A model generated the notes under the pieces. That model did no database searches. It saw only the letters and a list, made by a program, of their open reading frames with translations, and had not been told where the DNA came from. A stretch of DNA of 64,000 nt from Thalassotalea fonticola (GTDB lineage: Bacteria > Pseudomonadota > Gammaproteobacteria > Enterobacterales > Alteromonadaceae). Shown here in pieces: positions 46,347 to 55,280 of this stretch (positions are counted from its first letter, which is position 1; each line of letters starts with the position of its first letter). The stretch covers positions 434,001 through 498,000 of the forward strand of contig NZ_CP136600.1 of assembly GCF_032911225.1 (NCBI RefSeq), given 5' to 3'. The translations under genes were made by a program, and so were the position numbers.

Positions 46347-48842
46347 TTACTCTTCACGCAATGCTTGCATAGGATCAGAGCGAATTACCCGCCAAGCCGG
46401 CATCAGTACAGACAACACTACAATAGCAATTAAGCCACTATCTAATGCGGTCATTGCCAACCAATTAAATTCAGGCAGCATTTCCAGTTGTTGTTGAATT
46501 TGCTGATAACCAACAACTGAAATAATAAAGCCTAAACCAAGGCCTATTACTAACATCCATAACGCATCTTTTAAAATAAAGCGCACTAAACGCGACTGTT
46601 TAGCACCGGTTGCCATGCGTACTGCCAGTTCATATTTACGATGATTGGTGGTCATTTGCGTTAACCCGGCAACCCCAATAGCGGCTAATAGTAATGTTAA
46701 TGATGTCAAGGTGAGTACCACCCATAAGCTCACTCGTTGATTAAGTGTTTGTTGTTGCCAAATTTCAACGACTGGCATCACTTGTAAGTTACTCAAACGT
46801 GGAAATTTTCGTTTCAGTTCACTATCGATCATCTCGCTTGTTACTCTTTGCCCCTCAGGCATCATCACCGTAAATTGTAACGTTCCTCCGGTGTCTATGC
46901 GATGTGAATAAACCACAGGTAATCCTAACGGGTCGGCAATGCCGGTTTGGCTTATGGTATTGGCGACAATACCCGTTATTATCCTTACTGGAGTGTCACT
47001 GACAGGGCTTATCTGAATGGTTTTGCCAATAATTTCTTCATTAGATAAGGTTGGGAACATGGTTGTTGCCATGTTCTGATCAATCACGATGCGTTCTTCG
47101 TCATTGTCAATTTGCTCCTGGGTTAAATTGGACCCGGCGAGCATTTTAATATTGAAGGTACTAAAAAAGTCGGCACTTAAACTTCTGACCTGAAAAATTA
47201 CACGCTCGTTATTATTGTTTTCATTTAGAAATACTTGAACTCGCAACGAGTCAGAAAGAGGCCCATTGTCTGCTATGATAACCTTACTGTCAGTAATGTT
47301 AGTTTCGATCGTAGTACTAACATCGTGCAGCAGTGTGCTTATTTCGTTTTGCTTGTATTGTTCGTAATCCTGCAACTTAGCAACATATTCTTCATCGGCA
47401 ATCGTCAAAGAAACATTGTAAGAGTTACCAATGTCATAACCTAAGTCTTGATATACCGATTGATAGCTTTGCAGGGTGATCATCACCGAAGCCGTTAATA
47501 ACATAGAGGCTATAGATAGTTGCAGTACCATTAGCACTCGACTTAACCATTGATTACTCTGCGCTTGAATACCTTTACCACTACTGTTCAGGTTATTTGC
47601 TAATGCTTTTTTATCAATATCAACTAAGGCGAGAGCGCTAAACAGTATGCTTAATAGCACTATAATGGCAAACGATGTAGCGATAGTGACGCCATTTAGT
47701 CCTATGCTATCAATCATTGGTAAACTGTCACCGGCAATTAATGGTAAGCTTTTTAGGGCCCAACCAGTTACTAATAAACCCGCAGTAGCAGCAAGTAAAA
47801 AACTTGGTAAGTTTTCAAGCAATACTAGCAATCTAACTTTCAATAAACTTGCACCTAAACTTAATTGGATAGAAAATTCTTTAGTACGGCTTTGATAATG
47901 CGCGATAAAAAGATTTAATAAATTTAAAGTCGCCATAAGGAGTAAACCAAGGGAAGCGCAAAACAGTGCAATAATTAACCCTTCAGTCTCACCCAGCATA
48001 TTGCTGCGATAAGGTGCAACAATAACGTCTTTGTTAGTATTGTTGAGAAAGTTTAAAAACATTTGTAGATTATCACTGTCAACATTTGCGGTGGTGTAGT
48101 TGTTTAACCATTCATCAGTTTGCGCAATGGTTGGTAACACGGCTTCGCCATTGGTACTTTTAACGATCAGGAAATCAATTTCATTACTGATATTACCAAC
48201 ATTATCTTCTTGCGTGGCAACAGTGGTAAGGTTTTTTATAAACCAAACTTGTTGTGGCAAAATGGCCTCGTTACTCTTTATTGCCATTACATCTTCAATA
48301 ACACCGGCAATAATAAACGACTGATTATTTACGTTCAGTTGTTTACCTATTACTGATTCTGCACCCGCGTAGGCATATTGCCAAAGACTCTCTGAGATCC
48401 ACACATACTTTTGAGGCGCAGCAATGCTAACATCATCGCCTAGTAATAAGCGCGTGCCTAATACTTGTAAAATGTTATCTGATGCTTCAAACCTGGTTGT
48501 CGGATATATGCCATTGTTTATTTCAACATCTTGCTCTGTCGGGGAGATACCTGCCCATTCACCAAGATCGGCAAACTGTTGACCAAATGCAGCTAAACGG
48601 TTCATATTCCAATACGACACACTTAAGGTGTCTGACATCTTGAAACGATATTCATAAGTTTGTAATTTAGCCTCGTTTGGTACACCTTGTAATGGCTGGT
48701 ACAGCAAGGTTGATGAAATAGCGGTAACACTTAACACTGCGCCTAAAGTCAGGCCTAAGGTTAAGATCAGTGGAAGACTAAGCCTTGGTAAAGCAAAAAC
48801 TCTTGCTATGCCATGATAGAAGGCTTTTTTGTATAAGCTCAT
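46347..48842 (-). CDS. MacB/FtsX-type ABC transporter permease
   Basis: 831 residues, with the duplicated architecture: helix (about 24-45), MacB periplasmic domain, three helices (about 288-420), a helix near 436, a second periplasmic domain, and three C-terminal helices (about 705-820). Such long permeases have no fused ATPase; the separate ATPase gene overlaps it by four bases. Proteins of this group export peptides, lipoproteins or antimicrobial compounds with a MacA-like adaptor, present upstream. Confidence 0.9.
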   Translation of the reverse strand: MSLYKKAFYHGIARVFALPRLSLPLILTLGLTLGAVLSVTAISSTLLYQPLQGVPNEAKLQTYEYRFKMSDTLSVSYWNMNRLAAFGQQFADLGEWAGISPTEQDVEINNGIYPTTRFEASDNILQVLGTRLLLGDDVSIAAPQKYVWISESLWQYAYAGAESVIGKQLNVNNQSFIIAGVIEDVMAIKSNEAILPQQVWFIKNLTTVATQEDNVGNISNEIDFLIVKSTNGEAVLPTIAQTDEWLNNYTTANVDSDNLQMFLNFLNNTNKDVIVAPYRSNMLGETEGLIIALFCASLGLLLMATLNLLNLFIAHYQSRTKEFSIQLSLGASLLKVRLLVLLENLPSFLLAATAGLLVTGWALKSLPLIAGDSLPMIDSIGLNGVTIATSFAIIVLLSILFSALALVDIDKKALANNLNSSGKGIQAQSNQWLSRVLMVLQLSIASMLLTASVMITLQSYQSVYQDLGYDIGNSYNVSLTIADEEYVAKLQDYEQYKQNEISTLLHDVSTTIETNITDSKVIIADNGPLSDSLRVQVFLNENNNNERVIFQVRSLSADFFSTFNIKMLAGSNLTQEQIDNDEERIVIDQNMATTMFPTLSNEEIIGKTIQISPVSDTPVRIITGIVANTISQTGIADPLGLPVVYSHRIDTGGTLQFTVMMPEGQRVTSEMIDSELKRKFPRLSNLQVMPVVEIWQQQTLNQRVSLWVVLTLTSLTLLLAAIGVAGLTQMTTNHRKYELAVRMATGAKQSRLVRFILKDALWMLVIGLGLGFIISVVGYQQIQQQLEMLPEFNWLAMTALDSGLIAIVVLSVLMPAWRVIRSDPMQALREE

Positions 48843-49534
48843 GCTACACCTCTTAACTTTTGCTCTGTTACTATTTGGCCATCAAGTAACTGAATTTGAC
48901 GGTTTGCACATTGTGAGTAACGGGTGTCGTGCGTTACCATTACAATGGTTGAGCCATCTTTGTTTAATTGCTCAAGCAATGCCATTACTTGATCACCATT
49001 TTTACTGTCCAGGTTACCGGTTGGTTCATCCACTAAGATAAGATCTGGCTTACCGACTAATGCACGAGCAATGGCAATACGTTGTTGTTGACCACCAGAT
49101 AACTGGTTAGGGCGGTAATTTTGTCGATGCCACATATCTACTTGCGTAAGTACTTCTTCAACCCGTTGTTTTATTTCGGTTTTGTTAACGTTTCTGTGCT
49201 CAAGCGGCAGGGCAACGTTTTCAAATACAGTCAAGCTGTCAATTAAATTGAATGATTGAAAAACATAACCTATGTGCTGGTTTCTAATTTGCGTACGTTG
49301 GTCAACTTTAAGTCCGGCAGTGTTAATGTCGGCTATTTGATATTCTCCTTCACTGGCACTGTCCATTAACCCCATAATTGATAATAACGTTGACTTACCA
49401 CAGCCTGAAGGGCCGGTAATTGCAACAAACTCGCCTTGGTGAATTTCAAGTGAAACGCCTTGCAATGCATGAGTTTCTATTTGTTGGCCGTCGTAACGTT
49501 TGTGTACATTGTTCATTTCAACTACTTTTTTCAT
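48839..49534 (-). CDS. ABC transporter ATP-binding protein (MacB/LolD type)
   Basis: 231 residues: Walker A GPSGCGKST, Q-loop YVFQSFNLI, signature LSGGQQQRIAIARAL, Walker B LILVDEPTGNLD and H-loop VTHD. LolD/MacB-type ATPase. The start at 49534 is chosen because MKKVVEMNNV fits the family and AAAGGA precedes it; the longer frame upstream is not likely used. Stop overlaps the permease start (ATGA). Confidence 0.93.
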   Translation of the reverse strand: MKKVVEMNNVHKRYDGQQIETHALQGVSLEIHQGEFVAITGPSGCGKSTLLSIMGLMDSASEGEYQIADINTAGLKVDQRTQIRNQHIGYVFQSFNLIDSLTVFENVALPLEHRNVNKTEIKQRVEEVLTQVDMWHRQNYRPNQLSGGQQQRIAIARALVGKPDLILVDEPTGNLDSKNGDQVMALLEQLNKDGSTIVMVTHDTRYSQCANRQIQLLDGQIVTEQKLRGVA

Positions 49535-49601
49535 GGTCAAATCCTTTCTGTAAATTTGTAATTTATTTAATATTTTAATTAATGTGTATTCGTTAACGTC
49601 T

Positions 49602-50840
49602 CTAGTCTTGCAAAGATAACTGGCTGAACTGGGTATATTTACTGGTGTCGCTACTAACAATGTCTTCACCGGCTAAAAGACCTTCAACAACAACTAATTT
49701 ATTTTGTGAAAGCTCGCCAAATGTTACGTTACGTTGCTCTAATAAGTTGCTTGTGGTGCGTACAAATACGGCTTGTTTAGAACGGGGTCTTAATCCGGGA
49801 ACTTGTTTAATAAATATTGCTTTTTCGTTATGTATTACAAATACTTGCGCAGATATTGCGAGAGAAGGGCGAGCATTTGAGGTTAGCTCACCATCTAACA
49901 CGGCTTCTGCTAATACAGAGCCATTGGCAACAACGCTTTCTATGCGAGTAATATGGGCAGCTATTTTGCCTTTTTGGGTGTCTATGATCACCGGGGCATT
50001 AATGTCTACTTGGTCTGCTTGATGTTGTGGTAACCGCAAACGAGCAATGAGCTCTTTATCGCTACCAACTTTTGCTAATGACTCACCTAGCTGTACACTT
50101 TGTCCTAATTCAACCTCAAGCGTTTGTAATGAACCGGTTATCCCGGCTTTTACTTGCATGTCGGCCAACTGCTGCTCTAAAAGAGTAACTTGTGAGGCTT
50201 GTTGAACAATAGTGATATCGCGCTGGGTTAGCTGGTAACCTTGCATTTCAATAAACTGTTGGTATTTTTGTTTTTCAAACTTCAACCGTTTACTTTGTTG
50301 TTTTACTGCTAACTTGGCACGTTGTAATTCAATTTTTGACGATACCCCCAAGTTCATTAAATTTTCATTAACTGATAATTCAAGTTGGGCTTTTTCAATC
50401 TCCGCTTCAATGTCGGCAATTCTGCCTTGATAATTTAAGCGTTCACTTTGTTGCTCGTATTTAAACGCTTCTAACTGTGCTTGTTGTTGTGCCAGCTGGC
50501 CTTGCGCCTGGCTAACTTCTTGCTCAAGCTTAGGATTGTTGAGATGCAAAATAACGGTCTCTGGCGTTACTTGAGTTCCTGGACGAACCAAAATTTCAGC
50601 TACTTTACCTAATGCCGGTGCCGTTAATAACCGCTCCTTTGCCGAGGCAAATTCACCGTAGGCGTTACTGTAAATATCTAATGGCCCACTACTAACTGTT
50701 TGAAAGGACAGGCTGGCAATGTCTACTGTTTTGCTTGCTTTGCTGCTAACGGCAAACGTGGCGTAACCAAGCAAACTGATAAACAGGGCAATTGCTGTAA
50801 TTTTCTTCCAAGGTTTATGCTGGGCTAGTTCAATTTTCAT
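49602..50840 (-). CDS. MacA-like periplasmic adaptor (HlyD family)
   Basis: 412 residues: one N-terminal anchor (about 13-30), a long coiled-coil hairpin (about 105-230, rich in Gln and Glu), split lipoyl-type domain (LTAPALGKVAEILVRPGTQV and AGITGSLQTLEVELGQSVQLG) and a beta-barrel C-terminus. Links an inner-membrane exporter to an outer-membrane channel; no TolC gene is in the window. First gene of the operon, 27 bases after the predicted sigma-54 start site. Confidence 0.9.
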   Translation of the reverse strand: MKIELAQHKPWKKITAIALFISLLGYATFAVSSKASKTVDIASLSFQTVSSGPLDIYSNAYGEFASAKERLLTAPALGKVAEILVRPGTQVTPETVILHLNNPKLEQEVSQAQGQLAQQQAQLEAFKYEQQSERLNYQGRIADIEAEIEKAQLELSVNENLMNLGVSSKIELQRAKLAVKQQSKRLKFEKQKYQQFIEMQGYQLTQRDITIVQQASQVTLLEQQLADMQVKAGITGSLQTLEVELGQSVQLGESLAKVGSDKELIARLRLPQHQADQVDINAPVIIDTQKGKIAAHITRIESVVANGSVLAEAVLDGELTSNARPSLAISAQVFVIHNEKAIFIKQVPGLRPRSKQAVFVRTTSNLLEQRNVTFGELSQNKLVVVEGLLAGEDIVSSDTSKYTQFSQLSLQD

Positions 50841-50878
50841 AATTACTCATTTGTATTAACATATTATTAACTTTTTAA

Positions 50879-50895
50879 TGAAATATACGTGCCAA
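50879..50895 (-). promoter_or_regulatory. Candidate sigma-54 (-24/-12) promoter of the exporter operon
   Basis: Read on the minus strand: TTGGCACG-TATA-TTTCA, against consensus TTGGCACG-N4-TTGCA. The -24 element is perfect; the -12 element has T in place of the first base of the GC pair. It is 39 bases upstream of the adaptor ATG. The operon itself encodes a sigma-54 activator. Confidence 0.7.
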
Positions 50896-50957
50896 CTTTA
50901 AAAGTTGTTTATTTACAATGGGTTACTGGTTTGTGGTGAGGTGAGGGGAGTTACTTG

Positions 50958-50989
50958 TGTTCGGTTTTAAACTGACTATGTTCGGTTTT
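50958..50989. promoter_or_regulatory. Twin 11-bp repeats, candidate upstream activator sites
   Basis: TGTTCGGTTTT occurs at 50958-50968 and again at 50979-50989, 21 bases (two helical turns) apart on the same side. They lie about 105 bases upstream of the expected start site, the normal place for an NtrC-type activator to bind. They could also serve the DUF457 gene on the other side, but that gene's promoter is much farther away. Confidence 0.6.
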
Positions 50990-51047
50990 GAATTTTGCCG
51001 GTAAGCTAAGACTCTAGGCTTTTTATAGCGGGGGACAGGTTAATTGG

Positions 51048-52100
51048 CTATTTTAGCGTTACTTGCTGTTTACTAAAGTACTTCATTCGTTGTAATTGCC
51101 AAGTTTGCAAATTGGCATCCTGGTTTTGTCGGCACATTCCATAGCGAAACGACGGCGAGATATTTGGCCAGTGATAACGCAAATCACTAAACCATACACA
51201 AGTTTGTTGTGCTGTGTGCTGGTAGTCATAAAAAATGGGGTAAGTACTAAAGCGCTGAAATGCCTTGAACTTGGGGTGTTGCCAAACTTGCAGTGCCGGC
51301 CTTTTTATTTTTGTCTGTGTAGGCAGGGTGTTATGGTTTTGCCATTGTAATTGCTCGTGTAGTTGATAGTTTGCCGATTGCTGTTGCAAACCCATTGTAC
51401 TACTAACCCATTGAGCTATCTGATCATCACCCTGTTTAATGTATGCCTGAGCAAAGCCATCCTCTGTTGGTATTATGGCTTGCCAGTATAAAGGTGAAAA
51501 TGGTTGCGGCAGCAGGGTAATTGGTTGATGAACAGCACTGACCGACTGCTCAATTTCATGCTTGATGTTAATCACCAAGAGCAGATAGCAACAGGGCAGC
51601 AATAATACCAATAGCTTCATGACTTGCTGGTTTAAAACAATGACTAATAGCAAAGTACACAGCACAATTCCACTAAAGTAGGCATCAATTACAAACAATA
51701 GATTAAACGTAACCGGGTAACGACTGACGGGAGCAAACCATTGAGTGCCAAATGTAGTAAGACTGTCTAATAACGGGTGAGAAATTAAGGCCAGCAAACA
51801 TAGCCCATATAGTAATTGTGTTGGCAGTTGCCAACGGCTTAACCGCTGCCAACTTTGCATGATCAACCAAGCCCACAATGGCGCCAATAACAATGAGTGG
51901 GTTTCAGCCCTGTGCCAATAAGCAAGAAAGTCTAACGGGTTTATAAAAAATAGCAGATAATCTATGTCAGGAAACAGTGCCGCACTGGCGCCTATAATGA
52001 TCCGTTTTTGCCAAGTTATAATGCCTTGTTTGTTATTGCTGCGAGAGCGGGGCAATTGAGCTAGAGTGGCGCCAACAATAGCATGAGTTAGTGCATCCAT
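51048..52100 (-). CDS. DUF457/YdjM-like membrane-bound metal-dependent hydrolase
   Basis: 350 residues with several helices. MDALTHAIVGATLAQL and LFPDIDYLLFF with AYWHRAETHSLLLAPLW carry the His/Asp residues of the YdjM (DUF457) family, thought to be zinc-dependent hydrolases. The C-terminal soluble half (about 195-350) is variable and Trp/Gln-rich. It starts eight bases after the TetR gene and so is the third gene of the amrS operon. Confidence 0.82.
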   Translation of the reverse strand: MDALTHAIVGATLAQLPRSRSNNKQGIITWQKRIIIGASAALFPDIDYLLFFINPLDFLAYWHRAETHSLLLAPLWAWLIMQSWQRLSRWQLPTQLLYGLCLLALISHPLLDSLTTFGTQWFAPVSRYPVTFNLLFVIDAYFSGIVLCTLLLVIVLNQQVMKLLVLLLPCCYLLLVINIKHEIEQSVSAVHQPITLLPQPFSPLYWQAIIPTEDGFAQAYIKQGDDQIAQWVSSTMGLQQQSANYQLHEQLQWQNHNTLPTQTKIKRPALQVWQHPKFKAFQRFSTYPIFYDYQHTAQQTCVWFSDLRYHWPNISPSFRYGMCRQNQDANLQTWQLQRMKYFSKQQVTLK

Positions 52101-52107
52101 TGACTAC

Positions 52108-52716
52108 TTACTTATGCTGCCGAACTGGTCGGCTTATTGCCTTTAATAGATGATACACCTGCCGGTTTCTATTAAGCATACGTTGTAAAAATGCCCGGGT
52201 TTTATTATGTTGCTCACTTTTATCAACGAAATAAAAGCCCAAACTCAGTAAATAGGCCGACGTTACCGATAGTTCATCGCCAACGCGCTTTAGGCCAGAG
52301 TAATCGCGCTTGGCAGCATGTAGAAACCATTGTACTGTGCGGCTTACTCTGGTAATGCCGTGAGCTTGCAGGTGCAAATGGCCCAGTTCAAATTTATAAG
52401 CAAGGATTTCTTTAACCAAACTCTTATAAGGGCTAAGAAAGTTTAGCCAAGCCATTATGCAATTAATCAGGCGTTCGTCACTGGTTAACTTATCGTTTGT
52501 TTGTTGAGTAGCAAAATGCAGCATGGCGGCATCTGCTTGGTCGAACAATGCTTCGGCCATATCGTCTTTTGAGCGAAAATGACTACGAATGATGCTCAGA
52601 TCGCAGTTTAAACTATCGGCCAGTGTTAACAGGCTAAAGCTTTCCCAAGAGCTTTTCTGCGCCAATGCAAGCGCCTTATTTAGAATTGATTGTGGGGTTA
52701 TCGTAGACTCAGCCAT
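52108..52716 (-). CDS. TetR-family transcriptional regulator
   Basis: 202 residues. The N-terminal HTH has the pattern ILNKALALAQKSSWESFSLL and TLADSLNCDLSIIRSHFRSK, with the recognition helix SIIRSHFRSKDD typical of TetR proteins, and the C-terminal helical ligand domain is divergent. It follows amrS by 11 bases and precedes the DUF457 gene by seven. A candidate operator lies in the amrS/amrB divergent region. Confidence 0.8.
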   Translation of the reverse strand: MAESTITPQSILNKALALAQKSSWESFSLLTLADSLNCDLSIIRSHFRSKDDMAEALFDQADAAMLHFATQQTNDKLTSDERLINCIMAWLNFLSPYKSLVKEILAYKFELGHLHLQAHGITRVSRTVQWFLHAAKRDYSGLKRVGDELSVTSAYLLSLGFYFVDKSEQHNKTRAFLQRMLNRNRQVYHLLKAISRPVRQHK

Positions 52717-52727
52717 TAATTTTCCAT

Positions 52728-53810
52728 TTAAATAATCGCAATAGGTATACGTTTTCTACCGAAGCTGTTGCTAAATTCTGAGAAGCGCCCCGGTATTTGC
52801 TGGCCGCAGTGCTGGCAATTACCGTTTTCGGTTAAGTGATATTCGCTGATTTCATACCAATTTCTTGCTATTACGGGATGTTGGCAATTGGGACAATGGG
52901 TAGAATCTGAATCGACATCAAATACATTACCGCAATAGACGAACTTTAAACCATAACTTTGGGCAATTTTTCTTGCTTTTAACAGTGTGGCAATTGGCGT
53001 TTTGCCCTTGTCGAGCATTTTAAAGTCTGGATGAAAAGCACTGAAATGTAACGGTACCTCTAGGCCAATATTTTCAGCGATCCATTGGCACATTTCATTT
53101 AACTCTTGCTCTGAGTCGTTTTCATCTGGAATGAGCAATGTTGTTATTTCAAACCATACCTGGGTTTCATTTTTTAAGTAAAGCAGAGTCTCTAATACCG
53201 GCTGTAAGTGGCCATGGCATACTTTGTGATAAAAGCGTTCAGTGAAGGCTTTTAAATCAATATTTGCAGCATCCATATGTTGATAAAACTCAATTCTTGG
53301 TTCATCACAGATATAACCGGCACTTACGGCAACACTTTTTATTCCTACCTCTTTTGCGGCAATAGCGGTATCTATTGCGTATTCCATAAAGATGACCGGG
53401 TCGTTATAGGTAAACGCCAAACTTTTACAATTGCGCTGTTTGGCGCTTATTGCCAGTTGTTCGGGGATAGCTGTGGCGCAGAGTGTATCGAGCTGTCTTG
53501 ATTTGCTCATGTCCCAGTTTTGGCAAAACTGACAGCTTAAATTACAACCCGCTGTACCAAAAGATAAAACGCTGCTGCCAGGATAGAAATGATTAAGTGG
53601 TTTTTTCTCAATAGGATCAATACAAAAACCAGAAGAGCGGCCATAACTGGTCAGCACAATTTCGCCTTTATGATGCATGCGCACAAAACAGCTGCCACGT
53701 TTTCCTTCTCGTAAAGTGCAGTGTTGCGGACAAACATCACAACAAACCCTGCCATCATCTACCTGATGCCAATACTTAGTAGGAAAATGTTCAACCAAAG
53801 TATCTGCCAT
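52728..53810 (-). CDS. amrS: AmmeMemoRadiSam system radical SAM enzyme AmrS
   Basis: 360 residues. N-terminal cysteine cluster CCDVCPQHCTLREGKRGSC, then the radical-SAM motif GCNLSCQFCQNWD with Cys89, Cys93 and Cys96, and family runs GRSSGFCIDPIEKKPLNHF and FTYNDPVIFMEYA. It ends with a zinc-ribbon pair (CPNC, CQHC) and SFGRKRIPI. The AmrS family belongs to a three-gene system of unknown function with AmrA and AmrB. First gene of a minus-strand operon with TetR and DUF457 genes, divergent from amrB. Confidence 0.93.
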   Translation of the reverse strand: MADTLVEHFPTKYWHQVDDGRVCCDVCPQHCTLREGKRGSCFVRMHHKGEIVLTSYGRSSGFCIDPIEKKPLNHFYPGSSVLSFGTAGCNLSCQFCQNWDMSKSRQLDTLCATAIPEQLAISAKQRNCKSLAFTYNDPVIFMEYAIDTAIAAKEVGIKSVAVSAGYICDEPRIEFYQHMDAANIDLKAFTERFYHKVCHGHLQPVLETLLYLKNETQVWFEITTLLIPDENDSEQELNEMCQWIAENIGLEVPLHFSAFHPDFKMLDKGKTPIATLLKARKIAQSYGLKFVYCGNVFDVDSDSTHCPNCQHPVIARNWYEISEYHLTENGNCQHCGQQIPGRFSEFSNSFGRKRIPIAII

Positions 53811-53825
53811 ATTTTTAACCGCCTG

Positions 53826-53871
53826 TATTAAGTATAGGAAAATTATTGCTATTCGTTATCTATACTTAATA
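53826..53871. promoter_or_regulatory. 12-bp inverted repeat in the amrS/amrB divergent promoter
   Basis: TATTAAGTATAG (53826-53837) is matched exactly by CTATACTTAATA (53860-53871), with 22 bases between. It lies in the 93-base region between the two divergent operons, where a regulator would control both. The TetR protein of the same locus is the natural candidate. Confidence 0.65.
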
Positions 53872-53903
53872 AATATGGTATGTGATTTGTCGCAGGAGGA
53901 AAT

Positions 53904-54680
53904 GTGATTGTACGAGAGCCTGCCGTGGCGGGCAGTTTTTATTTTGAAGATCCTATAGAGCTGGCTGATAGTGTTAAGCATTGCATTGGTGAGTTTGTTG
54001 ATGCAGGCGTACATGCCAGAGCATTAATTGTACCGCATGCTGGCTATATGTATTCTGGAGGAGTTGCTGGCGCTGCTTATCGCTTGTTGGCAAATTGCGC
54101 GCAAAACTTTAACCGAGTGGTTTTATTAGGGCCTTGTCATCGTATGGCTTTACGCGGTTTAGCGGTTGCCAGTTACGATGCATTCGCTACTCCTTTAGGC
54201 GAAATAAGCGTTGATGTGAATGCTTGCCAGGATTTACTCGATAAAGGCTTAGTGCAAAGTTCAAATGAAGCGCATCAGCATGAACATTCCTTGGAGGTAC
54301 AGTTGCCATTTTTACAAGCCTGTTTAAGAAAGTTTACTTTGATACCTATTGTCGTAGGCTCATGCATGCCTGATGAGGTATATAAAGTCATCAACGCGCT
54401 TAATGTTGAGGGTACTTTGTTTTTAATCAGCACCGACATGAGCCATTTTCATACTTACCAACAGGCAAACGCGATTGATAACTTTAACATAGTACGGATG
54501 CTCAATTTTGACACCGATTTGAGTGGCGAAGATGCGTGTGGCAGTAATGTTTTAAATGGTTTTTTTAAGTTTTGTGATCATGCCAAATGGAAAATACGTA
54601 TGGTTAAATATGAAAATTCAGGTGATACCGCAGGTGATAAAGACAAGGTGGTGGGTTATGCCAGCTTTATCTTGTATTGA
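53904..54680 (+). CDS. amrB: AmmeMemoRadiSam system protein AmrB (MEMO1 family)
   Basis: 258 residues. MEMO signature REPAVAGSFYFED at the start, metal-site histidines in VPHAGYMYSG and STDMSHFHTY, and KDKVVGYASFILY at the end. Related to LigB-type extradiol dioxygenases and to human MEMO1; bacterial function unknown. GTG start with CAGGAGGA just upstream. It overlaps amrA by 23 bases. Confidence 0.92.
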   Translation: MIVREPAVAGSFYFEDPIELADSVKHCIGEFVDAGVHARALIVPHAGYMYSGGVAGAAYRLLANCAQNFNRVVLLGPCHRMALRGLAVASYDAFATPLGEISVDVNACQDLLDKGLVQSSNEAHQHEHSLEVQLPFLQACLRKFTLIPIVVGSCMPDEVYKVINALNVEGTLFLISTDMSHFHTYQQANAIDNFNIVRMLNFDTDLSGEDACGSNVLNGFFKFCDHAKWKIRMVKYENSGDTAGDKDKVVGYASFILY

Positions 54681-55233
54681 GTTATCAAAATCTACACAAA
54701 ACATTGCCATAAACCTTGTGTGGCAGGTGTTGACGCATGCGGTAAAGGAAAACTGCTTTGTAAAGCCTACAGCGCCTAAAGATATGTCACTACTTTCGCC
54801 TTTCGCCTGTTTTATCACTTTATATATTAATGATGAGCTTCGTGGCTGTATAGGAACTATGCAAAGTGATCGACCATTATGGGAAAATATTTGCAAGTAC
54901 AGTTATAGCAGCGCGTTTGAAGATCACCGCTTTGAGCACTTAACTGCAGATGAACTTGCCGATTTGAGTTTTCAAATATCAATACTATCGCCTCTCGAAT
55001 CTATGGTTAATCAAGGAGAGATGCAACTGCTTGAAGGGCTAGAGCCAGAGGTTGATGGTTTAGTGATTAAATATCAGCGTCATAATGCGTTATTTCTGCC
55101 CTCTGTTTGGGAGGCATTACCTAACCCCAGAGATTTTGTTGGCAAACTTAAAGTTAAGGCCGGTTTACCTGAAGATTACTGGCATACAGATATAAAATTA
55201 AATCGCTTTCATACTTTTGTGATCGAAAGCTAG
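54658..55233 (+). CDS. amrA: AmmeMemoRadiSam system protein AmrA (AMMECR1 family)
   Basis: 191 residues. AMMECR1 hallmarks are present: SPFACFITLYINDELRGCIGT, then SYSSAFEDHRF, and LPSVWEALPNPRDFVGKLKVKAGL at the C-terminus. The LRGCIG motif is the family signature. Start at 54658 inside amrB, with AAGGTGG upstream, because earlier in-frame residues do not fit the family. Completes the system with AmrS and AmrB. Confidence 0.9.
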   Translation: MPALSCIELSKSTQNIAINLVWQVLTHAVKENCFVKPTAPKDMSLLSPFACFITLYINDELRGCIGTMQSDRPLWENICKYSYSSAFEDHRFEHLTADELADLSFQISILSPLESMVNQGEMQLLEGLEPEVDGLVIKYQRHNALFLPSVWEALPNPRDFVGKLKVKAGLPEDYWHTDIKLNRFHTFVIES

Positions 55234-55264
55234 AAAGCTACAAGCGTTGAGCCTCTAGCTTTCT
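55232..55264. terminator. Bidirectional hairpin between amrA and the S46 peptidase gene
   Basis: AGAAAGCTA / TAGCTTTCT stem, 15-base loop, between convergent genes; T-tract is short. Confidence 0.55.
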
Positions 55265-55280
55265 TGCTTCACGTGTACCG

